DNA from: JACMLD01 sp039916305
GTDB lineage: Bacteria > Bacteroidota > Bacteroidia > Chitinophagales > Chitinophagaceae
Direction of reading: 5' to 3'
Assembly (NCBI GenBank): GCA_039916305.1
Contig: JBDSLR010000020.1
Coordinates: 38,219 to 102,218 of the forward strand
Length of the DNA stretch: 64,000 nt
Shown: positions 36,063-44,989 of the stretch, one piece after another
Layout of the letters: each line of letters starts with the position of its first letter
Position numbering within the stretch: position 1 is the first letter of the stretch
Translations under genes and position numbers: made by a program
The notes under the pieces: model-generated
Told to the model about the DNA's origin: nothing
The model's database searches: none
Seen by the model: only the letters and a program-made list of their open reading frames with translations

Positions 36063-36479
36063 TTACTTCCTGGAGCTAACCATGATAGGTTCGTAACAAT
36101 CGTAATTGCGCTGCCGGAAAATTTTATCATCTTTGAATTCAAAGATGGTGCAGATATGTGCTTTTAATACCTGGCCTTTTTGCAGACCGGCCGTTGTTAT
36201 TTTCAGTTCGCCTGTCCATGTATATTCTGCTATTACAGTGTCTTCGGTTTCAATAAATCGGGTAGGCTCAAAGTGCTGGTAGGCCAGCATTTTTTTCCCT
36301 GCTTCTGCACCTTCTATATAGTTTTTAAATGTTCGCTGCCGGGTAGAGCGTATTATCAGGTTGGGGTATTCTATTTGCTCTATGGCATGATGCAGAATAG
36401 CCTTGTATTCATTTTCGCTGGTTGTAAACCATTGCAGTAACTGAAACAATTTTTTAACCAGATCTGTTTTATTTGTCAT
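36063..36479 (-). CDS. SnoaL/NTF2-like small protein
   Basis: A 138-residue protein of the NTF2-like cone fold. Supporting pattern: helical N-terminus, then YIEGAEAGKKMLAYQHFEPTRF, DTVIAEYTWTGEL and the final strand AHICTIFEFKDDKIFRQRNYDCYEP, which is the standard end of SnoaL-like domains. Functions in this superfamily range from isomerases to hydrolases and binding proteins; none can be assigned. No signal peptide. It stands alone, ending at a shared terminator. Confidence 0.8.
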   Translation of the reverse strand: MTNKTDLVKKLFQLLQWFTTSENEYKAILHHAIEQIEYPNLIIRSTRQRTFKNYIEGAEAGKKMLAYQHFEPTRFIETEDTVIAEYTWTGELKITTAGLQKGQVLKAHICTIFEFKDDKIFRQRNYDCYEPIMVSSRK

Positions 36480-36800
36480 GGCAAGCTTTTTAATAAAGGG
36501 TAATGCACACTAAAATAATAGCTTTATTTTACAAAAACGAATCGTCCTCCCTCAGCCCCGGTCCCTGCTCCAGCTTTGTCAGGATGAGAGCCCCTCCGCA
36601 AAAATTCAATACAGGTTACAGGCTTGCGGAAAACATACCTGCAACTGGCTGGTATAACAATGAAGGGCTGACCATTACAACGTTTCAATTTGTATTGCCA
36701 GGTCTTCAATAAGATCAGGTGGCTGCTTGCCTGCAATCAGTAAGAAATATACGGAGGAACACTTATCCAGGGGGGCGGGGAATGGCCAGGAGAAAAAAAA
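36480..36800. other. Intergenic region upstream of the NTF2-like gene
   Basis: About 320 bases. A rightward frame at 36503-36712 and its mirror on the other strand have poor composition and no family character, so I leave them out. No promoter box or structured RNA was recognised. Confidence 0.3.
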
Positions 36801-36821
36801 ATCAGCAGGCCAGCTGCTGAT
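36801..36821 (-). terminator. Terminator of the nrdB-nrdA transcript
   Basis: Perfect stem ATCAGCAG/CTGCTGAT (36801-36808, 36814-36821) with a five-base loop, followed on the minus strand by a run of nine or more T. It lies about 30 bases beyond the nrdA stop. Confidence 0.8.
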
Positions 36822-36850
36822 TTTTGTATTGAGTAATTTAATAATACTGT

Positions 36851-39244
36851 TTATGCACTACAGGTTACACAGCCTTCTTCCATGCTGCAGCTTCCGCCAT
36901 TCAGCAGGCTTTCATCGGTTGCCTCAACTACAGCTACGCTTACATCACTTGCATCATTCAAAGGCTCTTTTGCTTTACCCCCCTGCTTTTCTACTGTAAA
37001 CTGAACCGCCTGTGAAGCGGCTTTGGTACGCAGGTAATACATGCCGGTTTTAAGCCCTTTCTTCCAGGCGTAAAAATGCATAGAAGTAAGTTTAGAAGGG
37101 TTAGGCGAATCTATAAACAGGTTCAGCGACTGCGACTGGCATATGTATGCGCCCCTGTCTGCTGCCATATCTATAATAGCCCTTTGTTTAATTTCCCATA
37201 CTGTTTTGTATATCTCCTTGATATGGTCAGGAATGCCCTCTATTTGCTGCACAGAGCCATTGTGCTGGATGATATTGCTCTTCATGTCATCATTCCAAAG
37301 GTTCAGCGCTACCAGGTCTTTTAAGAGGTGCTTGTTTACCACCACAAATTCGCCACTTAGTACACGCCTTACATAAATGTTAGAGGTATATGGTTCAAAA
37401 CACTCATTGTTGCCCAGTATTTGCGAAGTTGAAGCCGTTGGCATGGGTGCTACCAGCAAAGAGTTTCTTACGCCATGCTTTAATACTTCAGCTTTTAATG
37501 TGTACCAATCCCAGCGTAAGGTAGGCTCTGTATTCCACATGTCAAATTGAAAAATAGCTTTGGAAACCGGTGAGCCTGCATAGGTTTCATAAGGGCCCTG
37601 TTGCTGTGCCAGGTCTTTACTGGCCGTCATGGCAGCAAAGTAAATGGTCTCAAATATTTCTTTGTTGAGTTCTTTTGCCTTGTCGCTTTCAAAAGGCAGT
37701 CGCAGCAGAATAAAGACATCTGCCAAACCCTGCACGCCCAATCCAATAGGACGGTGTTTTACATTTGAAGTACGTGCTTCCTCAACAGGGTAGTAATTAT
37801 TATCAATTATTTTATTAAGGTTAATGGTAGCCTGGTACGTAACATCATATAATTTCTGGTGATCAAATTTATCGCCAATTACAAACCTGGGCAATGCCAG
37901 CGAAGCGAGGTTACATACTGCTACTTCTTCCGGTGAAGTATACTCCATTATCTCTGTGCACAGGTTAGAACTTTGAATGGTGCCAAGGTTCTGCTGGTTA
38001 CTTTTTCCATTGGCAGCATCCTTGTACAACAGGTAAGGTGTACCCGTTTCTATTTGTGCATCCAGTATGGCAAACCACAGATCCTGTGCCTTAATTGTTT
38101 TTCTTGCCTTACCAGCCGCTTCGTATTTTGTATACAGCGCTTCAAATTCTGCACCCCAGCAGGTATGCAGGCCCGGCGCTTCATTGGGGCAAAATAAACT
38201 CCATTCTGCACCTGCTTCTACACGTTTCATAAACAGGTCCGGGATCCACAAGGCATAAAACAAATCCCTTGCGCGCATTTCTTCTTTGCCATGATTTTTG
38301 CGCAAATCCAAAAACTCAAATACATCTGCATGCCATGGTTCCAGGTACACTGCAAAAGCCCCTTTGCGCTTTCCACCACCCTGGTCTACATAACGGGCCG
38401 TATCATTAAAAACTTTGAGCATGGGTATGATGCCATTGCTGGTGCCATTGGTTCCACCAATATAACTGCCGGTAGCACGGATGCCGTGAATGGCCAGGCC
38501 GATACCGCCCGCACTCTGCGATATCTTGGCAGTTTGTTTCAATGTATCATAGATGCCATCAATACTGTCTTCCTTCATGGTAAGCAGGAAGCAGCTGCTC
38601 ATCTGCGGCTTGGGCGTACCTGCATTGAATAAAGTGGGCGTGGCATGTGTAAACCAGCGCTCGCTCATTAAATGATAGGTTTTGATGGCGCTTTCAATAT
38701 CCTCTTTGTGAATACCGATAGCAACGCGCATGTACATGTGCTGCGGGCGTTCAACCACTTTGCCGTTTAATTTAAGCAGGTAAGATTTCTCCAGCGTTTT
38801 AAAACCAAAGTAATCAAAACCATAGTCCCGGTCGTAGATAATAGTAGAATCAAGCAATTCGGCATGCTCCTCTATAATACTCCAAACATCATCGGCCAGC
38901 AATGGCAGGTATTTGCCGGTTTTGCTGTCGGTGCATTCGAACAATAACTTCATGGTGTGAGAAAAACTCTTGATGGTATTCTTGTGCAGGTTACTTACTG
39001 CAATACGGCTGGCCAGCAGCGCATAGTCGGGGTGCTTCACCGTTAACGAAGCTGCTGTTTCCGCAGCCAGGTTATCCAGTTCAGTAGTGGTTACGCCATC
39101 ATAAAGGCCTTCAATTACTTTCTTGGCTACATCAATGGAATTAACAAAACGTCTTTCCAGGCCATAGCAGAGTTTCTCTATGCGGGCAGTGATCTTATCG
39201 AATTTAACGCTCTCGCGTTTGCCGTTTCTTTTAATTACGAACAT
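36851..39244 (-). CDS. nrdA: Class Ia ribonucleoside-diphosphate reductase, alpha subunit
   Basis: Catalytic subunit that reduces ribonucleotides to deoxyribonucleotides, 797 residues. The N-terminal ATP-cone (about 1-90, starting MFVIKRNGKRESVKFDKI) provides dATP/ATP activity control. The active-site region contains SSNLCTEIMEYTSPEEVAVCNLAS with the catalytic Asn, Cys and Glu, and PMPTASTSQILGNNECFEPYTSN, a class I signature. The C-terminal redox pair lies in the tail GCVTCSA. The gene follows nrdB in the same direction with a 120-base gap that contains repeat words. Expression should depend on the cobalamin riboswitch upstream of nrdB. Confidence 0.95.
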   Translation of the reverse strand: MFVIKRNGKRESVKFDKITARIEKLCYGLERRFVNSIDVAKKVIEGLYDGVTTTELDNLAAETAASLTVKHPDYALLASRIAVSNLHKNTIKSFSHTMKLLFECTDSKTGKYLPLLADDVWSIIEEHAELLDSTIIYDRDYGFDYFGFKTLEKSYLLKLNGKVVERPQHMYMRVAIGIHKEDIESAIKTYHLMSERWFTHATPTLFNAGTPKPQMSSCFLLTMKEDSIDGIYDTLKQTAKISQSAGGIGLAIHGIRATGSYIGGTNGTSNGIIPMLKVFNDTARYVDQGGGKRKGAFAVYLEPWHADVFEFLDLRKNHGKEEMRARDLFYALWIPDLFMKRVEAGAEWSLFCPNEAPGLHTCWGAEFEALYTKYEAAGKARKTIKAQDLWFAILDAQIETGTPYLLYKDAANGKSNQQNLGTIQSSNLCTEIMEYTSPEEVAVCNLASLALPRFVIGDKFDHQKLYDVTYQATINLNKIIDNNYYPVEEARTSNVKHRPIGLGVQGLADVFILLRLPFESDKAKELNKEIFETIYFAAMTASKDLAQQQGPYETYAGSPVSKAIFQFDMWNTEPTLRWDWYTLKAEVLKHGVRNSLLVAPMPTASTSQILGNNECFEPYTSNIYVRRVLSGEFVVVNKHLLKDLVALNLWNDDMKSNIIQHNGSVQQIEGIPDHIKEIYKTVWEIKQRAIIDMAADRGAYICQSQSLNLFIDSPNPSKLTSMHFYAWKKGLKTGMYYLRTKAASQAVQFTVEKQGGKAKEPLNDASDVSVAVVEATDESLLNGGSCSMEEGCVTCSA

Positions 39245-39272
39245 ATATTGTTGAATTTAATGGTAATGGTTA

Positions 39273-39363
39273 GCGTCGTGAGCCGCGGGTCATTAATCGT
39301 GCGTCCTGCTGCAGAAAGCTTTGCCGGGCTTTGCTTCTCACGATTGACGACTCACTACTCACG
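39273..39363. repeat. Imperfect inverted repeat of GTGAGTCGTC-type words between nrdB and nrdA
   Basis: Left part CGTCGTGAGCCGCGGGTCA with TTAATCGTGCGTC and right part CTCACGATTGACGACTCAC with TACTCACG are similar in opposite orientation, separated by a pyrimidine/purine loop. The right part shares CACTACTCA and GACGACT with the in-frame repeat at 21895-21965. Confidence 0.5.
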
Positions 39364-39364
39364 T

Positions 39365-40336
39365 TTAAAAATCTTCATCCACTGAAAAGGCCTGTGTTTC
39401 TGAACCCGCCAATACACCTGATTTCTGGTAATCGCCCACCCTCTTTTCAAAGAAATTGGTTTTGCCTTCCAGCGAAATCATTTCCATAAAATCAAAAGGG
39501 TTGCTGGCATTATAAATTTTGGGGCAGCCCAGTTCTGCCAGCCAGCGGTCTGCTACAAATTCAATGTATTGCTGCATCAGTTTGGCATTCATACCAATGA
39601 GGCCAACGGGCAAGGCTTCAGTAATAAATTCTTTCTCTATTTCAACCGCGTCACGGATAATGCCGGTCACTTGTTCTTCAGATAGTTTTGTATTCAGCAT
39701 GCTGTAGAGCAGGCAGGCAAATTCACAGTGCAGGCCTTCATCGCGGCTGATCAGTTCATTGCTGAAAGTAAGCCCGGGCATTAATCCTCTTTTTTTAAGC
39801 CAGAATATGGAGCAGAAGCTGCCACTGAAAAAAATGCCTTCTACGGCGGCAAAGGCTACCAGTCTTTCGGCAAAGTTGCCATTGTTTATCCAGCGCAGTG
39901 CCCATTCTGCTTTTTTCTTCACAGCAGGCACTGTATCTATGGCATGAAACAGGCGATGTTTCTCTGCCGGATCTTTTATATAAGTATCAATCAGTAATGC
40001 ATAGGTTTCTGAGTGAATATTTTCCATCATGATCTGAAACCCATAAAAGCACCTTGCCTCGGGCAATTGCACTTCACTCATAAAATTAACCGCCAGGTTT
40101 TCATTTACGATACCATCACTGGCTGCAAAAAAAGCAAGCACATGCGAAATAAAATGACGCTCACCATCGTTTAAAGCTGCCCAGTCTTTCAGATCACTGC
40201 TAAGGTCAATTTCTTCAGCGGTCCAGAAACTGGCTTCGTGCTTTTTATATTGCTCCCAAACACGGGGATGCTTGATAGGAAGAATAACAAAGCGGTCTTT
40301 GTTTTCTTTTAAAAGAATTTCATTTTCATTCTGCAT
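39365..40336 (-). CDS. nrdB: Class Ia ribonucleotide reductase, beta (radical) subunit
   Basis: A 323-residue di-iron radical subunit partner of NrdA. Iron ligands are recognisable: the glutamate in the ENIHSETYALLID helix (E and H), EGIFFSGSFCSIFWLKK and the later DEGLHCEF (E-x-x-H). The tyrosyl-radical Tyr lies near ENIHSETY. The length is about 50 residues shorter than E. coli NrdB, as is common for Bacteroidota class Ia/Ib small subunits. The C-terminal tail AFSVDEDF ends in an acidic Phe, typical of the NrdA-binding peptide. It is the first gene after the cobalamin riboswitch. Confidence 0.94.
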   Translation of the reverse strand: MQNENEILLKENKDRFVILPIKHPRVWEQYKKHEASFWTAEEIDLSSDLKDWAALNDGERHFISHVLAFFAASDGIVNENLAVNFMSEVQLPEARCFYGFQIMMENIHSETYALLIDTYIKDPAEKHRLFHAIDTVPAVKKKAEWALRWINNGNFAERLVAFAAVEGIFFSGSFCSIFWLKKRGLMPGLTFSNELISRDEGLHCEFACLLYSMLNTKLSEEQVTGIIRDAVEIEKEFITEALPVGLIGMNAKLMQQYIEFVADRWLAELGCPKIYNASNPFDFMEMISLEGKTNFFEKRVGDYQKSGVLAGSETQAFSVDEDF

Positions 40337-40387
40337 GACTCACCAGTTTTGTATAATCGGTTTTGCCGGAGAAGAGACGGGGTGCTG

Positions 40388-40415
40388 ATCACAGCAGGAA
40401 GTTATTTCCTGTGAT
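40388..40415 (-). promoter_or_regulatory. Possible expression-platform hairpin of the riboswitch
   Basis: On the minus strand ATCACAG..CTGTGAT and CAGGAA..TTCCTG can form overlapping stems in this 28-base stretch, 52 bases before the nrdB ATG. It lies between aptamer and gene, where a switch platform is expected. The fold was read by eye only. Confidence 0.4.
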
Positions 40416-40470
40416 GTATTCAGTGTACGCCTTTCACCCGAAAGCACTATAACTTTATTTGATAGTGATA

Positions 40471-40650
40471 TGGCAGGTCTTCTGACTTTCCCGCTTTCTG
40501 AAGCCTTCCCGCGCGCCGTGGCGCACAGTGGCCCGGATGTTCAGAATGCATCACCGCAATAACGCGGCAGGGATTTACAGCTACGGGGATAGTTCCGGAT
40601 TTACGCCGGATTCCCTTTTAATTCCGCAATAAAGAATGTACTGCGGATAC
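40471..40650 (-). promoter_or_regulatory. Cobalamin (adenosylcobalamin) riboswitch upstream of nrdB-nrdA
   Basis: Reading on the minus strand, the classical aptamer pieces occur in order: a leading hairpin TCCGCA/TGCGGA (40623-40647), AAAGGGAATCCGG followed by AAATCCGGAACTATCCCCG, TAGCTGTAAATCC, the B12 box GCCACTGT (40525-40532), then GGGAAGG and GAAAGTCAGAAGACCTGCCA (40471-40490). This arrangement matches the known cobalamin riboswitch family. The aptamer ends 134 bases before the nrdB start. B12 binding should lower nrdAB expression. Confidence 0.9.
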
Positions 40651-40940
40651 CTTAATCACAGTACAACATTACTAATCAATATTAAATTAATGTGAAGGAT
40701 TTATGCACCAGTTGTTAAAAACTAACGGGAGCGTTATTGGCAGCGGATTTCCGGCTTTTGTTGATAAAAAGATTTTATTTTTTGGGCTGGAAGGCTTTTC
40801 ATAAAAAAAGCCCGGTCCGGGGAAGAATCCGGCTGGAAAAAAGCGCATTCTGCAAGAGCGCGGCAAGCGTATAATTGTGCATGCCCGCTGAAAATGAACT
40901 TGTTGCCTGTAGCGCAACCGAAGAAGTAGTCTGCACTGCT
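40651..40940. other. Region between riboswitch and decayed glucosidase gene
   Basis: About 290 bases with no intact gene. The leftward 94-codon frame at 40687-40971 lacks any family character and partly overlaps the pseudogene end. The riboswitch promoter should lie in 40651-40720, which is very AT-rich; TAATGTTG on the minus strand is a near match to TAnnTTTG. Confidence 0.35.
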
Positions 40941-41501
40941 CAGGGCAGTAAATCATACACCACCGCCTCATAAGGTTTCAATATCATCCCTGGAGGGGGT
41001 TGCATAATTACCCAATAAAACGGTCGCTTTACTTACATTAATACCCGTTTTAGCCGATGCATTTTTTGTGCTGAAATTAACCATCACAAGTATTTTTTTG
41101 CCTGCACCTTCACGTATATGCATGTACTGAAGGATTTTTTTCATCCAGCAAAGTATATTTTCTCTACACCAGCACTGTATTCACTTTGCGCAACTTCACT
41201 ACCAGGTCCATCACCAGTTTTATATTGCGTTTGTGCAACCCTGTTAGTAATGCATCAAAATCTGCCAATGAGCCAAAGTAATCCCGTTTGGAGATAAAGC
41301 CCTGAAGATCCCCATGCCATTGCCATTGCTGTCTTTAAAACTGCGTGGGTATAGCTGGTAAAGGATGGCTTCTTTCCTCCATTTGGCATCAGCAAAGGAA
41401 GTGTTCTGAGACTGGGCGGACAACAACGTTAATACAAATCCAGGCATTAATATTTTCGCTGATGAAATTAACCTGGTCATAAAAATCATTATTTTTTTCA
41501 T
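40941..41501 (-). pseudogene. Decayed GH13 alpha-glucosidase (oligo-1,6-glucosidase-like)
   Basis: The reading frame starts with a signal peptide (about 25 residues) and WRKEAILYQLYPRSFKDSNG, the N-terminal signature of GH13 alpha-glucosidases. It then shifts frame: GDLQGFISKRDYFGSL and FDALLTGLHKRNIKLVMDLVV continue in another frame, with deleted sequence between them. A further deletion leads to the C-terminal fragments LDEKNPSVHAY, IREGAGKKILVMVNFS and, in another frame again, KPYEAVVYDLLP plus stop at 40941. About 190 codons remain of roughly 550-600, so at least three frameshifts and large internal deletions separate it from a working enzyme. Confidence 0.85.
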
Positions 41502-41610
41502 ATGCCAAAGGCGGCAATTCTTGGCAGTTAAAAGGTTTAACAGTTTTTCATTGAAATAGCAGCACGCGATGCGGTAGCAATCGTAACGCAATATGCTTGG
41601 GGAAACGGTT

Positions 41611-42566
41611 TTACCATTCTACCAAAGAAACACTTAACCCTATCGTGGTTTGCCGGTGGTTATAATCAACCAGGGTCTCGCCATATCCTTCAGACACTTG
41701 CAGCATTCCCTTAAAATTGCCCAATACCGGGAAAACCCAGTTAGCCTGGATACTGCCCCGGCCCAGGGTATTCGTAAACCGAAGAGAATGGGCACCTATC
41801 ACGGATACCTGGTGCTTGCCCAAACTGCGTATCAGCACCAGTTCCCCGTTGCCTACATATTCGGTGATATCCGGATTCTCGTCCTCATCATCAGGAAGCC
41901 TTATCCAGGGCTTTACATAAATTTGCCAGTTTTTTCTTTCCAGCCCGGCATGAAAGACAATGCGGTTCCAGCTTCTTGACAGGGGAATGATGCGGCCATT
42001 TGACTGGTGATTAAGTGCAACACCGGCCATCCGCGTTTTAAAGCCAAGAAAAGAAAAATTGCTAGCAAAATTCAGGATTATTTCAGGCTCGTAGTTCAGT
42101 TCGCGGAAGGGCGCGACAACTTTTCGTTATAAATCTGCCAGTGCGCTTTTTGTGTGTACCCAATCCAAAGGTCGCCATGCCCCCAAAACATAGCTTGCAA
42201 CACTTTAATCTTAAGGCTCAGTTGAAATTTAGCTTCATAATTGTTGTAAGCAACCGGAAAAGGCAAAGAGTAAGCCGGGTTACCACTTTTTGGTTGAGTA
42301 TTGGGGCTACCTGACCAGCGCCCTGCCGTTATATAAATTGGTTTATACGGAGTAATGATAAAAGTTTTTCTGCGGCTGCCGGAATCCAGCTCCCATCTTT
42401 CACACATGGTTTGCCGGTAGGCATCTTTCTTAAAAAGATCATCCTGTTGGGAACGGGCGGCCGGTGCAGTTAATAGCAATGCTATTAAAATAGAAACAGG
42501 CAATATAGCAGTAAGGCCTTTGTCTTCTGTTGGAATCTGTTGAGCAGTAAATTTCACGGGATTCAT
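41611..42566 (-). pseudogene. Phospholipase A1 (OMPLA-like), broken by one frameshift
   Basis: An outer-membrane phospholipase A gene in two frames. The first part (42096-42566) has a signal-like N-terminus and the barrel strands FIITPYKPIYITAG and AMFWGHGDLWIGYTQKAHWQIYN, ending prematurely after KLSRPSAN. In the next frame the protein continues FRELNYEPEIILNF, then the catalytic VALNHQSNGR (His and Ser) and PLSRSWNRI (Asn), to a normal C-terminal aromatic strand ending SLVEW. A single missing base near 42110-42115 explains the break, so it could be a recent mutation or a sequence error. Without it the product would be about 318 residues, close to the family's usual length. Confidence 0.85.
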
Positions 42567-42771
42567 GGTGTTTCTTTATTGCAGCATGTAGTATGGTTAC
42601 AATACGCACACCGCGTGTTTTGGTTCAAAAAATGAAGATAGTTGTTAAGTGACTATCTTCTTTCTTACGATGCAATAAATTTTAGGTTACTTGCAGTGCC
42701 AAAATTAATTTTTCTGCAGTAATACGTATGCGGGTATACGGTTCATACATTTTGTTGAACGCATTCGTTTT

Positions 42772-44442
42772 TTAACCCCAGTTGAAATTTACTATTTCAC
42801 CATTCAGTTTCCATTTTTCCGGAAATGCATTTTGCATCCAGTCAAGCGGTTCGGCAACAGGTAAATGTTGGGCAGCCAGTTTAAACGATTCTTTTATAGC
42901 CTGTTTCTGGGCTGCGCCGGTTGCTGCCGGTTGGGCAGAAATGAAAAGAGGAGTGCCACTTTTTGCCAGCAGCTCCATCCATTGTTTATTTTTATCCCAG
43001 GGTACTTTTGCAGTGAGGCCTACGCAGTCTGCATCGGCCGCATAGAAATGTCCGTGCTGCACGCCCCTGAACGCTAATGTGTTTACCCCCATTTTACGCG
43101 TACGGTCCCATTCATTGCCTGACGTATCATCACCAATGCGGTTCAGTTCAAAAAGACCGGCAGATAAATGGCTGATGGTATTGCAGCCGATGATGCAGGT
43201 GTCACCTGCGGCCTCGCGGATGGTTTTGTAAAGCGCAGTTATAATTTCTGCATTGGTGATGGATTTGTTGTGCATATGCCATTCCGGACTGGTCATAGCA
43301 CCGGACTGCAGCATTTCAAAACCCCATTTGCCCATCATATCATCCGTGGTAAAATCAAATTTTACCATTTCATAGCCCCAATCATTGTAGCCTTTGAAAT
43401 AATTTTTTATCCGGTCCAGGTTTTCGGGGATAGACGGATCGAGTACCGGTCTTTTCTCCTGCCGTCCTTTTATCAAGGGCAACATTAGTGAAACCGGGTC
43501 TTTATAGCTGCCGCAAAGCGGGCGCGTCCAGATGCCAGGGCGCATGCCAGCTTTTTTTATTTTTGCTGCCGTGCTGCTCATGTCTCCAAACCTGGTATTG
43601 GGCGTATCCATCCGGTCGCCCCAGCAACAATCATTGGGCGCAGAAGGTGGCCCGGTAAACCAACCTGCATCAATAACCGAAAATGGCCGGTTCTCCAGTC
43701 CGTCTGCCATGGGCACCATCATTTCAGTATGCTCCCTTATCAGCTTTTCCGATGTGTTACCATACGTAAAATACCAGTCATTAATGCCATACACCGGTTC
43801 TTTTGGCATGCGGGGCTTGTTGCACATCATTTTTGTAAATCTGCGTGTAGTGGCAAAAGGAGATTCATTGGGCATGCCTTTTATGGTGACAATCTCAGCG
43901 GCGCTTAATTTTCTGGCGCCCAGCTCAACACCCATGCCCCCGGAACGCGTGTCCATCGACAGGCCCAGCCTGTCTGCACTTAATTGCCAGGAGCAAAAAC
44001 AGGCAGCACCGGTTTTTACGCCAAAGCCATTGGCGGTTTGGCCGTTGTGCTCCATAAAATACCAGGGCAGTATTTCTGTTGCTTTGGGTGGATGCCATGA
44101 AACATCACCATAAGTGCGCTCCCAATGATCATTCATGATGCGGGCGGCAGCGTGTCCCGTTTTTTTCCAGTACAGGTTAACGTTACTAAGACTGGCTGTT
44201 GGGCAATGTATATCCACAAGAATGCTTCCTGCCTTATGTTTTATATCAACCTGCAGAGTGTGATATGTCCAGGTTTGGCCCGCCCTGCCTGTCAGTTTTA
44301 CCAGTTGATTATCCAGGATAGCGGTTACCTCATCCGGAAAATTAATTAAAGCAACATCCGGCATATTGGCCGTCATATAGTCATTGCTAAGGATAGCCGC
44401 TAAAGAAAGCCCGGTTGTATGGATGAAATTTTTGCGGTTCAT
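42772..44442 (-). CDS. Clan GH-D glycosidase (alpha-galactosidase-like, GH36/GH27 type)
   Basis: A 556-residue exported glycosidase, with an N-terminal leader NRKNFIHTTGLSLAAIL that resembles a Tat/Sec-type signal. After an N-terminal beta domain the barrel runs from NDWYFTYGN through FSVIDAGWF and MRPGIWTRPLCG to the nucleophile motif MVKFDFTTDD (Asp in KFD) and CIIGCNTISHLSAG. These match the clan GH-D alpha-galactosidase architecture. The exact family and substrate are not certain; alpha-galactosides are the best guess. It lies beside a cupin gene and two decayed carbohydrate or membrane genes, and no SusC/SusD pair is near. Confidence 0.78.
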   Translation of the reverse strand: MNRKNFIHTTGLSLAAILSNDYMTANMPDVALINFPDEVTAILDNQLVKLTGRAGQTWTYHTLQVDIKHKAGSILVDIHCPTASLSNVNLYWKKTGHAAARIMNDHWERTYGDVSWHPPKATEILPWYFMEHNGQTANGFGVKTGAACFCSWQLSADRLGLSMDTRSGGMGVELGARKLSAAEIVTIKGMPNESPFATTRRFTKMMCNKPRMPKEPVYGINDWYFTYGNTSEKLIREHTEMMVPMADGLENRPFSVIDAGWFTGPPSAPNDCCWGDRMDTPNTRFGDMSSTAAKIKKAGMRPGIWTRPLCGSYKDPVSLMLPLIKGRQEKRPVLDPSIPENLDRIKNYFKGYNDWGYEMVKFDFTTDDMMGKWGFEMLQSGAMTSPEWHMHNKSITNAEIITALYKTIREAAGDTCIIGCNTISHLSAGLFELNRIGDDTSGNEWDRTRKMGVNTLAFRGVQHGHFYAADADCVGLTAKVPWDKNKQWMELLAKSGTPLFISAQPAATGAAQKQAIKESFKLAAQHLPVAEPLDWMQNAFPEKWKLNGEIVNFNWG

Positions 44443-44504
44443 GAAATTGATTATTGATTTATGTAGCGGAAATGAAAAAGCCGGCAGGCTGATCCAGCAT
44501 TACG

Positions 44505-44849
44505 CTATGGCTGAAGCTGCAAAAAATCACCATCAATAATGAGCAATTTTACACCATTTTCGGTTACAGACCGGTGTGAACTGGCATCATCTGTAACAAT
44601 ATAGCTCATTCCTTTAGTGAGGAAATAACGCTCACCATTTTGTAATTCGCTGATAAATGTTCCTTCCAGGCATTGTACAATATGTCCTTTGCGGCACCAG
44701 TGATCTGCCATATAATTGGCAGAATATTCAACCATCCGGATTCGAAGCCCGCCAAATTGTACGGTTTGCCAGTAAGCGGTTCCGGTGTTACCCGGATGTT
44801 CAGTTTTTTCAATGCTGGTCCAATCAATGGTTTGAAACGGAATGGTCAT
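44505..44849 (-). CDS. DHCW-motif cupin fold protein
   Basis: A 114-residue single-domain cupin. The name-giving motif appears as ADHWCRKGHIVQCLEG (about 48-63), combining the first cupin strand with potential metal ligands (His and Cys). The rest alternates beta strands (FISELQNGERYFLTKGMSYIV, GVKLLIIDGDFLQL). This small family is common in Bacteroidota; substrates are unknown. The upstream gap to the ABC exporter is 140 bases, and the gene follows the GH-D enzyme in the same direction after 62 bases, but co-regulation is unproven. Confidence 0.82.
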   Translation of the reverse strand: MTIPFQTIDWTSIEKTEHPGNTGTAYWQTVQFGGLRIRMVEYSANYMADHWCRKGHIVQCLEGTFISELQNGERYFLTKGMSYIVTDDASSHRSVTENGVKLLIIDGDFLQLQP

Positions 44850-44989
44850 GTGTATATTTTTATGCGATGCCCTTTACCTACCTGTAGCAAGGGGGCGATT
44901 TACAGCGTCTGGAGATGGTTTGCCTGGTGAAAATAGGGTTTCTATCATTCAGTTCTGTACTGCAATGGTACGCTGCATCAAGGAAAAAA

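Noticed and set aside
36503..36712. Short rightward frame of 69 codons
   Set aside because: Poor composition, overlap with an equally long opposite frame, no motif.
40687..40971. 94-codon leftward frame near the riboswitch
   Set aside because: It overlaps the GH13 remnant in another frame and has an implausible Arg/Cys/Pro-rich composition.
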